Positions 1-10,930 are shown, counted from the first letter of the stretch. The stretch is DNA of 64,000 nucleotides from Lutraria lutraria (GCA_964023205.1 OZ026841.1:27914399-27978398); one strand, 5' to 3'. A program made the numbers and translations. Notes: a model not told the origin generated them from the sequence alone.

Positions 1-505
1 TTTATCTTTCTATGCAAACCAGGTTTTTCGTGAAGTTATCAACTCACCTTAAAGCCCCCTACCTGAATCTTTTTGGGTAAATTTTTTTCAATGAAAAGCA
101 CCTTTCTGACTTGTATTTTCAGTTTAATAAAAAGAATAAATGGGGTTACCTAGTGGGGGATATAAAAAAAATTGGAAAAAAAGTGTTTCTTAGCTACCAC
201 TGTAAATTCTCTGGGTAGGGTAACCACAAACAAACATTTGTTTAATGATGGTCTGAGATTTTTGACCACTGAACACAAAAAGGTCCAAGGTTTAATATAC
301 ATCGCTAAATTTGATTTTTCGCTAAATGGCTCATGAATTGATCCATGTCGGGCTCATCAATGTGACGAAATGCTTGGAACTAAGAAGTGATTGATTGATC
401 ATGTTGTATATGAATACTGACAATAAATGAGTTTTTTTACTTTAGTTCATATATCAAAAAAAAAATAAATGTATATTAATTCTGTAATTACAAATATATT
501 TTCAG
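1..505. other. AT-rich non-coding stretch
   Basis: No open frame, TIR, tRNA-like box or recognised repeat can be supported here. It contains homopolymer A/T runs and ends in a polypyrimidine tract and AG (501-505) that forms the acceptor of the next entry. Confidence 0.5.
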
Positions 506-569
506 TCATATCCGATGCAATGCAGTCTATACTTACCAATCATCTATGATAATTTTGTCGAGTGAATTG
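506..569 (+). CDS. Candidate internal exon of an unrecognised host gene (gene A)
   Basis: A 64-nt segment follows a good acceptor (tatattttcag, ending 505) and ends at a donor-like G/GTAAAA at 570. One frame is open throughout: one nucleotide completing a codon, then 21 codons reading HIRCNAVYTYQSSMIILSSE plus L. It ends on a codon boundary. A possible 22-nt microexon (1492-1513) and the terminal exon at 2199-2272 continue with compatible phases (0, then 1), giving a short predicted C-terminal end. I do not recognise the protein. The open length is short for AT-rich DNA, so chance remains possible; transcript data would decide. Confidence 0.35.
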
Positions 570-759
570 GTAAAAAATTGATAAATGTGTATTATTATTT
601 TGAATATTCTTTTAAAAAGAAAGTTGACTGCTTTTGTTTACTTTTTTCGGACTTGAACCTTAATTTTGAATAGATATTGTTGATTCCATTGACTTAGATA
701 TGGCTTCCCAACTTATTGCAGTTATTAATTTTTTGTTTGTTTTGATTGTTCATTATACA

Positions 760-1003
760 CATGTATTGAGTTTTACGCCCCTTTTCAACAGTCAGAGTCT
801 AAGAGGTGGACAATTCACCTAAGTATCGCTCCTGGGAAGAACCAGTACTAGACTCCCAACCTCTGTAAGCAACTGCCTACTTTCTCATATAATTTGAGAT
901 GGTTGTTAGCTGTGCTTGAACCCAAGACCCTCTTACATGTATAAGTGAGAGGTTACAGTGATTTGAAGTCAGCAACCTTAACCACTTGACTTGGTGGTGC
1001 ATG
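760..1003 (-). mobile_element. tRNA-derived SINE, RUDI/V-SINE-like, complete head and body
   Basis: Read on the minus strand, the unit starts with a tRNA-like head (about 1003-905) with an A-box-like AAGTGGTTAAGG, a TTCAAA anticodon-loop region like tRNA-Leu/Ser, and a B-box-like GGGTTCAAGC. A body follows with TCTAGTACTGGTTCTTCCC, and then a 3' end GACTGTTGAAAAGGGGCGT with a short tail near 765. The same body and tail recur at 49711-49846. The architecture matches molluscan V-SINE/RUDI-type elements as I know them; family assignment is from memory of the architecture, not from a search. No clear TSD was found. Confidence 0.65.
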
Positions 1004-1394
1004 GGTCCAAAGTGACAATTTAGCCTGAATTACTTCATTAAAGTTTCATGCAATCACACTTTTGTTAAATTCATTGTAACTATAATGCAATTATTTTCTG
1101 ATGTTTTATGTTTCATAGATTCTTTTATAGTACAAGATTATATTTTTGAATGTTTATTTTTTGGAATAATCCTAAATGCTCATTACCTGATGGTTGAGCT
1201 CTGTTCACTGATGGTTTTGAACAAAGGTGATACTCATACAAATAAGTCCATGGAGGATGTTCATATCTTTGTAGACGAAATCCCCCATCCACAGTAAGCG
1301 GATGCGAGACATACTACCTTACGAAGTTTGTCATAATCGTGGAGTCCCGATTTATTTAAGATCTACTAGCTTTAATAAGTAATCATTAATAAGG

Positions 1395-1415
1395 GTAGGG
1401 GGAAAGCCCCCCTAC
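1395..1415. repeat. Short G/C hairpin
   Basis: GTAGGGGG, an AAAG loop region, then CCCCCCTAC: a perfect 8-bp stem in otherwise AT-rich DNA. No surrounding element boundaries are visible. Confidence 0.4.
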
Positions 1416-1547
1416 TTTCAAAATCCTAAATTGGACACTGTATAAACAATAAAAGATTATCAAATTACTAGTAGGATGATGAAGATTTCAGTTCTTGAAA
1501 TATTATGAAATGGGTATACTTCTATTTAGGATATTATTTTGAACCTT

Positions 1548-1840
1548 CAGGGCTTGAATTTAACTGTTTTTGCCACTTGCAATTTTTTGTTAGTACACAA
1601 AACTAGCAAAATTTGAAATCCATTAGCAATTTTTTCACAACATTTGTTTTTCAGAAATTTTCATGTTATAACATAATAGGTTGTTTTTATGTGAATGTAA
1701 TTGTATTGCATAAAAAAATAAAATTACTATAACAGTTCCGGTTCCACTAGCAAAAAAATACTAGTGGTCATAAAATGAACTAGCAAAATCTATTTTCACT
1801 AGCATTTTGCTAATTTGCTAGTGTTAATTCACGAGCTCTG
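1548..1840. mobile_element. hAT-like MITE, 293 bp, 6-bp TSD AACCTT
   Basis: The left end CAGGGCTTGAATTTAAC and the reverse complement of the right end, CAGAGCTCGTGAATTAAC, form imperfect TIRs. Directly repeated AACCTT (1542-1547, 1841-1846) abuts both ends. The interior is rich in the repeated motif CTAGCAAAA/TTTTGCTAG. There is no coding capacity. CAGGG-type ends suggest hAT, though the TSD here is 6 bp rather than the usual 8; compare the element at 16564-16744. Confidence 0.6.
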
Positions 1841-2198
1841 AACCTTACTCATCTTTTATGATTGACTTATACCAATTTCTTTAGTTACTTTGGCCAAATC
1901 AACTTATAGGCTTTTAGATTTATTGCTGAGATTTTAATTCAAAATAAGCAGATAAAAATCACTCCAACTTGATTTGATAAATCCTATAAAGGGTATAGTC
2001 TTTAAATATACATTTACAATCATACACATGCATGAATGCTGAGACTCTCTTAGAGTATGTTACTATAAACTTAATAAGTATAAACATTTGTATTTGTAGT
2101 ATATATTAGAATAGCACCATCTTATTTTTTCTTAACTGAAGCAAACAGACATGTTGTATAGAAGATGATGAATTATTTCACATGTTTTATATTTTCAG

Positions 2199-2272
2199 TT
2201 ACTCTGACTGCATGGCTGTTTTACAACACCCCTGCAGATCAATCATCATATACTAGAACCAAAGTTGACTAA
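2199..2272 (+). CDS. Candidate terminal exon of gene A
   Basis: A strong acceptor (catgttttatattttcag, ending 2198) is followed by an open frame that starts with two nucleotides completing a codon. It then reads TLTAWLFYNTPADQSSYTRT and KVD before a TAA stop at 2270-2272. The first residues are hydrophobic and could be the end of a membrane segment with a short polar tail. The other two frames stop early. A 22-nt candidate microexon (1492-1513) would bridge the phase from the 506-569 exon. Not recognised; could be chance. Confidence 0.35.
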
Positions 2273-2351
2273 AATACTTAATGTTGGCTGGATAGATACT
2301 CTAGTATGATGTTCATTCCTGCTTAAACATATTATATATATATACTGTATA

Positions 2352-2525
2352 CAGTGTAACCTCCATGAATGATCACCTCCGAATAACAGTCACCTGTTAC
2401 ATTCAGTATATTAGCAAACCCAAATTGACATTTTAACTCTGTTTTCACTCTCTTAACAACAGCCACTTCCTTACAACAGCCATTTTTGTCCTTCCCATTG
2501 GTATCTATTGTACAGAGGTTGACTG
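2352..2525. mobile_element. Pogo/Tigger-type MITE, TA TSD
   Basis: Starts CAGTGTAACCTCCATGAATG and ends CAGAGGTTGACTG, flanked by TA on both sides (2350-2351, 2526-2527). The interior repeats the short phrase AACAGCCAC. It is one of about ten CAGT(n)AACCT-ended elements in the window; their ends resemble those of the larger Tigger candidate at 36934-41446. Confidence 0.65.
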
Positions 2526-2967
2526 TAAAATAGTGAATACATGGTTGGTGCCGGAGATGGAGAAGGTTTATCCGGTGAGTGAGAAAGCATATCTTGGCGA
2601 GCTTTAGATTGTTTAAAATTCTTATTTTCGATTTATCCTGCTATTCTCATTAAGTTTAGTACAACACTACATTTTTTACTGAAATCCATTCTTATATGTG
2701 ACGTAACGTACACTAATGTCGTTTCATTTGTGACGTCACTTTTGACGTCACACGGAGCTTTACATCCTTTAAAATGGAAACAACGCATTTAAAGGTTTTA
2801 TATTTAATACTCAAAATAGCATTAATGCAGTTTACATATGAAAACAAGTATAAAAATCTCTATTTTAGCTTTAACAAAGTGTGGGATTCTTAAAATGATT
2901 TGTATTTTAATCACGTGATGCACTGACTGGAGATAGGTAAGTTTATCCGGCAGGGCTATATCCTGCA

Positions 2968-3440
2968 CCTAATGAGCGTGATAGCTCACTCATTTAAATA
3001 TTGTTTTCAAAATGTGACCTAGTTTTTGACCACAGATGACCCATGTTTGAACTTGTCTTACATAACATTAAGACAAACATTCTGACAAGGTTTGGTGAAG
3101 ATCCAATCAAAATTTTACATCTACAGTGTTAATAAGGTTTTCCTAAGATTTGACCTTGTGACTTAGTTTTTGATCCTAGGTGACCCATATTTGAACTTGT
3201 CCTCAATATTATTAAGACAAATAATCTGACAAGTTTTGGTGAAGTTCCCAAAAAAAACGTGACAACCTAGAGCTTTAAAATTTGTCATAAGATTTGACCA
3301 AGCTACCTAGTTCTTAACCCCAAATGACCCATGTTCGAACTCGTCCAATATATTATAAAGACAAACATTCTGACAAGGTTTCATGATGATCCAGTTGATA
3401 ACAATTATAGTTCTTTTTAGTTCTTTTTAGTTCTTTTTAC
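2968..3440. repeat. Fragment of the 'gacctagtttttgacc' molluscan tandem repeat
   Basis: About three units of roughly 140-150 bp, each with TGACCTAGTTTTTGACC, GACCCAT.TTTGAACTTGTC, ATTAAGACAAACATTCTGAC and AAGGTTTGGTGAAGATCCAA. The same units occur at 6638-7812 and 12280-12893. The end at about 3425 contains three copies of AGTTCTTTTT in a row. Confidence 0.7.
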
Positions 3441-3611
3441 ATAAACCATATATTAAGGGAGTTGTACAAAATGTGAACATTATATGTATACCATGTATAA
3501 AAAGCCTGAGAGCTGATATACTGTATTTTTTCAGTCAAGTATAACCAACTTAAGTTTAAGTTTGCTACATAATTACAACATTTGTATAATAAAACTCAAA
3601 TATTGACCAAC

Positions 3612-3736
3612 CTCTGTAATTCTGTCTATCACAGTTGAGGGCACTGTGGCAACAGTAGCTTCATTAAAGTGACATACATTGGATCGTCGGTTGTTTTCAA
3701 TGGTTTCCTTAATGAAAGTACTTTGATGTTGAACAC
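3612..3736 (-). CDS. Candidate exon 3 of an unrecognised minus-strand host gene (gene B)
   Basis: On the minus strand an acceptor (attatgtttcag) precedes 125 nt with one open frame of 41 codons, starting VQHQSTFIKETIENNRRSNV and continuing CHFNEATVATVPSTVIDRIT plus E. The other frames are closed. It ends either at a weak donor G/GTTGGT or, if unspliced, runs 13 more codons to a TAA at 3573-3575. The incoming phase (one nucleotide carried over) matches the donor of the candidate exon at 7908-7957. Composition is clearly more protein-like than the neighbourhood. I do not recognise the family. Confidence 0.5.
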
Positions 3737-4338
3737 CTGAAACATAATTTTAATATGGTTATAGTTATAATCATAACAAATTTCCTAAAGATCACTAATT
3801 CCTAAAAGATAATACATGTATTAATAAATTATCATTCCTGAATTCCTAATTGTTAATCAGCAGTCAATTTCTTCATCTATTAATAACAATATCTACATCA
3901 GCTTCACTCACACATCAATGTATCATCATTACAAATATTTTACTATTAATGTTGATGATTTTTATTTTTGAGTGATCTCCCTTTCATTGCTAGGTATAAT
4001 GGCATATAAACATAGCAAGGTTGATTTCAATATTTATTTTTAAAATTTAGTTACTGTGGTATGATTCTTAATACATGCAAATAGGACTGTCAGACATATT
4101 GATATAGCTTTATACACTTTCATGATGTAAATGGTTATTCAAGTATCAGAAAAACATACATCTACAGGTATTTGATATATAAGTGATACACTGTATAATT
4201 TACAAAATACAAATAACTTGTTTATTGAGACAGATTGTAATTCAATTTACAAATGTATCTGATTAATTTTAAAATTAAAAGAAATGCAACCAAAATTGAT
4301 ATGTTAAATACTAGGAATCACCAATTTTTGGTATCACT
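3737..4338. other. AT-rich intron-like or intergenic stretch
   Basis: No gene, TIR or tandem unit seen. It would be intron of gene B if the exon calls are right, and is the target region of the LINE inserted at 4356. Confidence 0.4.
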
Positions 4339-4355
4339 AAAAAGTAATTTTATGA

Positions 4356-6273
4356 TAAAATGTTTACATCACTTTAATTTCGGCGAATCTCTCATTAAGT
4401 GGGTAAAATTATTTTATAATGATATAACCAGTATAGTTATAAACAATGGTTATTTTTCCGAAGCTTTTAATATACATCGAGGAGTTAGACAAGGCTGTCC
4501 TCTCTTCTTCCCTCTTCATTATTTGCATCGAAATTCTATCAAATTATATTCAGAAAGAAAAGTCCATTAAAGGTATTACTATTAACAACATTGAAAGAAA
4601 ACAGTCACTGTTTGCGGATGATGCCACTTTTATGAATAACGGCTCTAAACAATCTTTTGAAAAATTAGTAGATGTTATTTCAAATTTTGAATGTGTCTCA
4701 GGATTAAAACTTAATACTAATAAAACAAATGTGTTAAGAATAGGTTCTTTGGAAAACACTAACATAAAGTACAGTCAAGACAAACAATTTAAATGGACAT
4801 CTGACTCAGCTCAAACTCTTGGCATAATATTTACAAATGATAAAGAACAAAATCTAAAACTAAATTTAATACCTAAAATTGATAGTTTCAATAACTGCTT
4901 AAAACAATGGCAACATAGGAAATTAACATTATTAGGAAAAGTTACTGTCTTGAAAACATTTGCACTTCCCAAACTTATCTACCCATTAACTGTTCTACAA
5001 AATCCATCTAAACAAATTATACAAAATATAACCACACAGATGTTTAAATTTTTGTGGAACGACAAACCTGATAAGATTAAAAGAGATACGCTTGTATTAG
5101 ATTATACATTAGGAGGAATAAGAATGGTCAACTTGAACTATTTTCTTAATGCTCTTAAGGGATGCTGGATAAAAAGATTAATAGATAAGAACAATAAAGG
5201 CCATTGGAAAATCTTTTATCAATCAATACTAAATAAAAAAGGAGGAGAGCTAATATTTCAATGTAACATATCTGAAAGTGATGCAAAAGCACTAAGCAAT
5301 GGAAATATATTTTTAGAAGATATATTACGATCTTGGATAAGTATAAATAAAAATGAAAATAATGGAGAAATAAGTAAACAATTAATATGGAACAATACGG
5401 AAATCAAACTATGTAACAAAACATTTTATTACAAAGATTGGCATGAAAAGGGAATAACGAAATTAGAACATATTTTTGATTATAGAACAAAAGCCTTCTA
5501 TAACTTTGAAAACATAAAACATTTATATAACATAGATGACATGCAATATTTAAGATACTTTAATTTAATATCCAGTGTTCCTATAAATCTAAAGAAGGCA
5601 CTAACTCATGAGGGTATAATATACACACAACAAGAAAGATTATTTGACAAATTATTAAAATCAAAAGAACCCAACAAATTACTCTACGAGACACAGGTGA
5701 AAACTAAAACTAAAGCAAAAATAAAGTCCGAAACAAAATGGTCATCAATATTCCCAAATGAGTCATTACAGTGGACAAAAATATACTCTCAAAAACACAA
5801 AAAGCTACAATAGATGTAAAATTAAGAAGTTTTCAATACAAATACTTAATGAGAATTTTACCAACTAATAAATCGTTAAATCAATGCAAGATCTCAGAAT
5901 CAAGTTTATGCTATTTTTGTAACATGCAAGTGGAAACGTTAGAGCATTTGTTTTGGGAATGTAATCATGTGCAACATTTGTGGAATAAACTTGGAATTTT
6001 TCTATCCGATAGAAACCTAAAATGTTCTTTGAACTTAGAAACAGTATGTTTTGGAATAATAGACAAGGAAAATATTAAAAGAAGAAATGTAATTAATTTC
6101 ATTTTACTTCTCATGAAATTTTATATATTTCAAACGAAACATAGAAATCAAGCACTAAATTTTGATAACTTTGTTGCGTATCTTAAAATAAGAATAAAAT
6201 TAGAAAACGAAATAGCATTGATAAATGACAAGTTAAATCAGCATAACACCAAATGGGCTGGTTTTGAATTATA
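4356..6273 (+). pseudogene. LINE ORF2 remnant: RT palm/thumb and C-terminal zinc knuckle
   Basis: Encodes the C-terminal half of a non-LTR retrotransposon polyprotein that would copy element RNA into DNA at the target site. Visible motifs are GVRQGCPL of RT motif 4 (about 4480-4500), an intact catalytic LFADDATF with FADD at 4611-4622, GLKLNTNKTNVL, and thumb sequence. A C-terminal knuckle CYFCNMQVETLEHLFWEC lies near 5900-5970. Two frameshifts break it: one near 4500 in a CT-rich run, as expected from loss of a CT pair, and one at about 5795 just before the knuckle region. The knuckle form and GVRQGCPL context resemble the L1/Tx1 group. The catalytic Asp pair is intact, but N-terminal endonuclease and ORF1 are absent, so the copy is dead. 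Confidence 0.88.
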
Positions 6274-6603
6274 ATTTACAAATGTATCATCTTTTCCGAG
6301 CAAAAACTTTCTAAAACCTTTTACATTTTCAACTGTAACAAATATCATTCATGTATGAATATTATTAATTATACGGAATCGGAAACGAGCTTAAACCCTC
6401 ATTTTTTTTCTTCATTTCTTTTCTCCTTAAAATTTATATATTCTTCATATGAAAACATCATATATTTGCAACAAAACAAAATGTTATACGTGCATGATGA
6501 TTCTTTACAAACTTGTATGTTAAAAATATGTAACAATATGTAACATAACATTCCATATGATTGTACGAGTATGAAGAATAAAAATAAATTATAAAAAAAA
6601 AAA
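4356..6603 (+). mobile_element. 5'-truncated L1/Tx1-like LINE with poly-A tail and TSD
   Basis: The insertion is bounded by an identical 15-17 bp direct repeat AAAAGTAATTTTATGA (4339-4355 upstream, 6599-6615 downstream), and ends in 11 A after AATAAAAATAAATTATA. The 5' end lies inside the reverse transcriptase domain, so this copy was truncated at insertion. A related copy lies on the minus strand at 29266-33817. The junction inside coding sequence, the tail and the TSD together define a target-primed insertion event. Confidence 0.9.
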
Positions 6604-6637
6604 GTAATTTTATGAAAAAGTTAAATCATGAACTTTC

Positions 6638-7812
6638 CACATTAAACAAGAGGGCCAAGATGGCCCTATATCGCTCACATGACAATCACTGTTCACTCAT
6701 TAAAACATTGTTTTGAACCGGTGACCTAGTTTTTTACCCCAGACGACCTATGTTCGAATTTGTCTTACATATCATTAAGACAAACAGTCTGACTAGGTTT
6801 GGTGAAGATACGATAAAAATTTCACATCTACAGTGTTAATAAGGTTTTCCTAAGATTTGACCTTGTGACCTGGTTTTTGACCCTAGGTGACCCATATTTG
6901 AACTTGTCCTTAATATCATTAAGACAAACAATCTGACAAGGTTTGGCCAAGATCCAATCAAAACCATGACATTCAGAGCTTTAACAAGATTTTTACCTAA
7001 GATTTGACCTTGTGACCCAGTTTTTAAACCCGGCTGACCCATGTTCATCCTTGACCCACATATCATTGAGGCAAACATTTTGACAAGGTTTGGTGAAGAT
7101 CCAATTAAAACTGTGACATCTACAGTGTTAAGAAAGTTTTCCTAAGATTTGACCTGGTGACCTAGTTATTGACCCCAGATGACCCATATTTATACTTGAC
7201 CGTTATATCATTAAAACAAACGATTTGACAAAGTTTGGTGAAGATCCAATAATAACTGTGAAATCTACAGTGTTAACATGGTTTTTCATAAGATTTGACC
7301 TAGCGACCTAGTTTTTGACCCAAGATGACCCATGTTCGAACTCGTCCAAGATATTATGAAGACAAACATTCTGACAAGGTTTCATGATCATCCAATCAAA
7401 ACAGTGACTTCTAGAGTGTTCACAAGGTTTTCCAGCAATTTGCCCTAGTGACCTAATTTTACTACATTTTCAAACTTGACCTACATATTATTAAAATAAA
7501 CATTCTGACAAAGTTTCATGAAGATAAATGCAAAACAGTGATTTCTAAAGTGTTCACAAGGTTTTCCCTTACTTGGCCCTTGTGACCTAGTTTTTGACCC
7601 CAAATGGCCCAATATCGAACTCGTCTGAGATTTTGTTGATATTAACGTTCTGACCCAGTTTTGCTAAAATTGAGCCAAAAATGTGGCCCTTAGTGTGGTC
7701 ACAACATAAAGTTTGACGACGCACGACGCACACCGCACGATGCACGATGCCGGACGCCGGACGGAGAGTGATCCTAATAGCTCACTTTGTCACTTTGTGA
7801 CATGTGAGCTAA
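6638..7812. repeat. Molluscan composite repeat, ~145-bp tandem units with terminal signature
   Basis: Begins AACAAGAGGGCCAAGATGGC and continues with about seven diverged units of TGACCTAGTTTTTGACCCC / GACCCATGTTCGAACT / CATTAAGACAAACATTCTGA / CAAGGTTTGGTGAAGATCCA. It closes with a GC-rich cluster of GACGCACGACGC-like heptamers, then AGCTCACTTTGTCACTTTG and a 'gtgagctaaaaa' end. The same end occurs at about 12850-12893. No coding capacity; the open frame on the minus strand is a by-product of the repeat. Confidence 0.75.
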
Positions 7813-7907
7813 AAATGAAGGACAACATTTTATTCTTCAAAATTAAATAAGAATTGAAACATCCTTGTTACAAGAAAATTTTTCGATTTCCAAGTGACCA
7901 CCCTTAC

Positions 7908-7957
7908 CAGAGTAATTCATGTAAACTTGTCCAAGAAAATCAGACTCAGTTAAGCAA
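7908..7957 (-). CDS. Candidate exon 2 of gene B, next to a transposon insertion
   Basis: On the minus strand 50 nt run from an AG at ..TTAAG to a strong donor CTCTG/GTAAGG. The open frame reads CLTESDFLGQVYMNYS with one nucleotide carried in and one carried out. Both phases match the neighbours: the exon at 9199-9243 leaves two nucleotides, and the exon at 3612-3736 needs one. The acceptor AG is formed by the TTAA target duplication of the element at 7963-9141 plus one base, so the transposon lies one base from the exon edge. The SDFLG phrase is compatible with, but does not prove, a C2-like fold. Confidence 0.4.
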
Positions 7958-7962
7958 CTTAA

Positions 7963-9141
7963 GGTGGATCGCAGGTTTCCTTTAGAAAAGTGGTCATTTT
8001 TTTAGACGTCAACTTACAATAAAGAAATTTTGCATGAACAACTGTTAAGGTATTGGCTAATGCAGAAATGATATATTCAAATGATATTTCCATGGAAACT
8101 GCTCAAAAGCGCCACCTAGCGGAGCGATATGTTTTTCATTGATTTTCGCGTTATTTCCTGTACTGCTCCGATAATATTGTGTATTAAGTTATGCAATTTA
8201 CATAACTGCAATGCTGGATCATTTACAAATCCGAAGAAGTCAGTAATGTTACATTTTGCTGCCATTAAATATTAAAAGACGTCGAGCGAACTCTGTAGGG
8301 GTGGCAATTTACAATGCCAAAAAATTAGACATTTTTCTCTCAACCGCGTCAGTAGTGAAAAAATGGCCCGATGATTTTTTTTTTAAAATGCAAAACAGAT
8401 TCTTTGTACAATTTAGAAAACGTTAAAACAATAAAAAAATATGGTCACCGACTTTGTTTTCGCGCCAATGAAACTTATTTAAACTTGGAAAAAAGGCTAA
8501 AAGCGTCAACATTTTTATACAAGATCAACGTAACATTGCGACTTTTTAGTTGTTACTGACATATTTTGGCTTAACGTCACGTCGATCTTGTATTTTATGG
8601 CAGCGTTTTTAGCTTTTTTTCTTGTTTAGATAAGTTTCAATGTAGCGAAAACGAAGTCGGTGACCATATGCTTTTATTTTTTTAAAGTCTTTCAAATTAT
8701 TTTAAGAATCTCTGCTGAGTTGTAAAAAAAAATCAGACCGTTTTTTCACTTTTGACGCAACTGTAAGAAAAATGTCTCATTTTTTGGCATTGTAAATTGC
8801 CACCCCTGCAGAGTTCGCTCGACATCTTTTAAGATTTAATGACGGCAAAATGAAATATTATTGACTTTTTTCGGATTTGTAAATGATTCAGCATTGTACT
8901 TAAATACATTGCATAACTTAAAATACAAAATTATCGGAGCAATACAAAAGATAACGTGAAAATCAACGAAAAACATACCAGTCCGCTAGGTGGCCATTTT
9001 CTTTGGTTTCCATGGAAATATCATTTGAATATATCATGTCTGCATTAGCCAATACATTAAAGGATGTTTATGCAAAGATCTTTATCGTGCGTTGACGTCT
9101 AAAAAAATGACCATTTTTCTGGAGGAAACCCGCGATCCACC
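7963..9141. mobile_element. Giant palindromic (foldback) TTAA element, 1179 bp
   Basis: Flanked by TTAA on both sides (7959-7962, 9142-9145). Ends are GGTGGATCGCAGGTTTCC and, reversed, GGTGGATCGCGGGTTTCC. Pairing continues inward: TTAGACGTCAAC with GTTGACGTCTAA, TCCATGGAAA with TTTCCATGGA, the segment CGAGCGAACTCTG with CAGAGTTCGCTCG, GGGGTGGCAATTTACAATGCC with its reverse, and ATGGTCACCGACTT with AAGTCGGTGACCAT. Essentially the whole element is two ~580-bp arms around a centre near 8555. It is non-coding; the short ORF inside is incidental. TTAA targets are typical of piggyBac and Kolobok transposases; GG ends fit Kolobok somewhat better. Confidence 0.85.
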
Positions 9142-9198
9142 TTAAGCATTACATTATCTTAGGAACAACTATGATAAGAAATATGGTGAAACAAAAAC

Positions 9199-9243
9199 CT
9201 GTCAATCCATTCCAAATTCTCTTTCATTTTAGCATTGCCATGG
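9199..9243 (-). CDS. Candidate exon 1 (internal) of gene B
   Basis: On the minus strand an acceptor (cattgttaatacag) precedes 45 nt, open in the frame reading HGNAKMKENLEWID, then a donor GACAG/GTTTTT. One nucleotide is carried in and two carried out, matching the next exon candidate at 7908-7957. A longer alternative start 24-26 nt upstream (acceptor ttctttcag) would place a stop in frame, so the inner acceptor is preferred. Short length keeps confidence low. Confidence 0.35.
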
Positions 9244-10019
9244 CTGTATTAACAATGACGTCCAAGTACTGAAAGAATAAAACAAGTAATACTTGAATGA
9301 TAAGACAACATGTCCAACATTTCACATAAAACAAAAGCTAAATACACAAAATATAAATGTTCAGTACTTTAACAAGAGGGCCAAGATAGCCTAAATTGCT
9401 CACCTGAGAACAACTACACTTTCATTAATGATCATGCAGGTAATATAGTTTTCATCTGGTATAACCTGTTTCAATACAGATTTTGATCAAAACAAACTCT
9501 AAAATTCTTGAATACTGGATGTAGGCGAATTACATTCTATGTAAATGTGATTATGATTAGTGAAGAAATGAAGGTGGTTTACTGTGAACAAGCTGCAAGA
9601 TAGCCATTTTTCTAAGTCAAGGGCCAATAACTCTGCAAGTGCTACTCCAATTTCGCCCATAATCAATCTCATCAAAGACCTTTAGATCATACACATTCAC
9701 TGTAAATATGTATTGGATTGATGAAGAAATGAAAGCACTAGAGTGAAAACAGAGATGAAATATAGCAAGTATATTATGCCAAGAGCCTATAACTTTTGAA
9801 GTCCTAGTCCGATTTAGCCCATTATCAAACTAGTCCAAGACCTTAAAGTCATACACTTTCATTAGGATTGATGAAGAAATGAAGGCGCTCAGTGTAAACA
9901 AGCTAGAAATACAGCAAATTTCTAAGTCGAGGGCCCATAACTGTGCAAGTACTAAGTTCAATTTCACATATAATCAGAATCATTAAACATCTTTATGTCA
10001 GACACATTCAATGTAAATA

Positions 10020-10930
10020 CCAGGGTCATTCAATATATAATGCGAACTATCAATTATCTCAGAAAGTAGTAATGAATACTCAATGAAACTTTGTCAATAT
10101 ATCCACCTAATAAATTTTCGTTCTTCACACGATGACGTCATCAGCACGCGCTTTTCCTTGACTTCACTCTAAACAACATGGACGTGGTAAAGTCTCATGA
10201 CCTATGTAGTTATATTAAAATTGAGTGCTGTCGTAACAAAAATGCGATGGACATTTTTGTTGCCTTACAAGACCTTGTGGTGAATGTTGTCTTTTATATT
10301 CTGAAGTAGCGATATGGGTTAATGAATTTATGAATGGCAGAATATTGGTAGAAGATGACCAGGGTGCTGGGCGGAAATCTAGTGCTACAGACACATACAA
10401 GTACAAAAAACGAGAGAGTTACTGAACACAGATCGACGATTTTTGTGTGTGGAGGAAGTCGACATTAATATTGGATCAGATCATACAATTTTTTAAGGAA
10501 GGAGTCAAAAATGTGACAGCTTTCCACGCGATTAGTGCTTCAGGGTCTGACATCTGACAATGCCATCCCTCACATCTCACGGAGCGGGACGTCATTAATT
10601 GCGGATTACAAGTGAGAAACGCTTGATCATCCATCATACTCACCTGACATAAGCCCCTGTGATTACGACCTATTCCCTAGACTAAAATAAAATATAAGGA
10701 GTATTCGATTTGCTGACCTAAATGACATTGAAACTGCCGTGGCCGTACAGGTTTGGGTGTATGAGCGTAGCTAGTTGCCAAGCAACAGAAATAGAAGATC
10801 TTCCGAAAAGATCGAAGTCGGTCATTAAACGCAAGGGATGTTACTTTTAGGATTCTGACAATGTTAGAACAATGCTTTCTTTTATTTAGAAATTATGTGG
10901 TAGTTCGCAATATATATTGAATGACCCTCG
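10020..10930 (+). mobile_element. Mariner-like element, internally deleted, TA TSD
   Basis: Near-perfect 28-bp TIRs (CCAGGGTCATTCAATATATA and, reversed, CGAGGGTCATTCAATATATA, then TGCGAACTA) with flanking TA at 10018-10019 and 10931-10932. It sits inside a tandem unit of the surrounding composite repeat, which resumes at 10935. At 911 bp it is shorter than the usual ~1.3 kb for mariners. Confidence 0.85.
10178..10850 (+). pseudogene. Mariner transposase remnant
   Basis: Degenerate frames recover an N-terminal helix-turn-helix region (GRILVEDDQGAGRKSSAT, near 10338-10395), which in mariners binds the TIR. A C-terminal catalytic block also survives (HPSYSPDISPCDYDLFPRLK, near 10628-10690) and includes the third acidic residue of the DDD triad, then IRFADLNDIETAV. 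The central catalytic region is missing and stops and frameshifts interrupt the rest. It cannot encode a transposase. The motif set is of the D34D mariner kind. Confidence 0.8.

Noticed and set aside
1085..1297. 70-codon plus-strand open frame
   Set aside because: No motif, low-complexity AT-rich composition, no splice or promoter support.
2552..2960. Strong donor-like CCG/GTGAGT at 2574 and GATAG/GTAAGT near 2936 suggesting exons
   Set aside because: Both lie in a direct repeat (GGAGAT.G..AAG.TTTATCCGG) that looks like a dispersed low-complexity repeat; no convincing acceptor-bounded open frame.
6836..7078. 80-codon minus-strand ORF
   Set aside because: Runs across the tandem GACCTAG repeat; the peptide itself repeats, an artefact of the units.
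8371..8559. 62-codon ORF within the foldback element
   Set aside because: One arm of the palindrome; no motif and no conservation expected.
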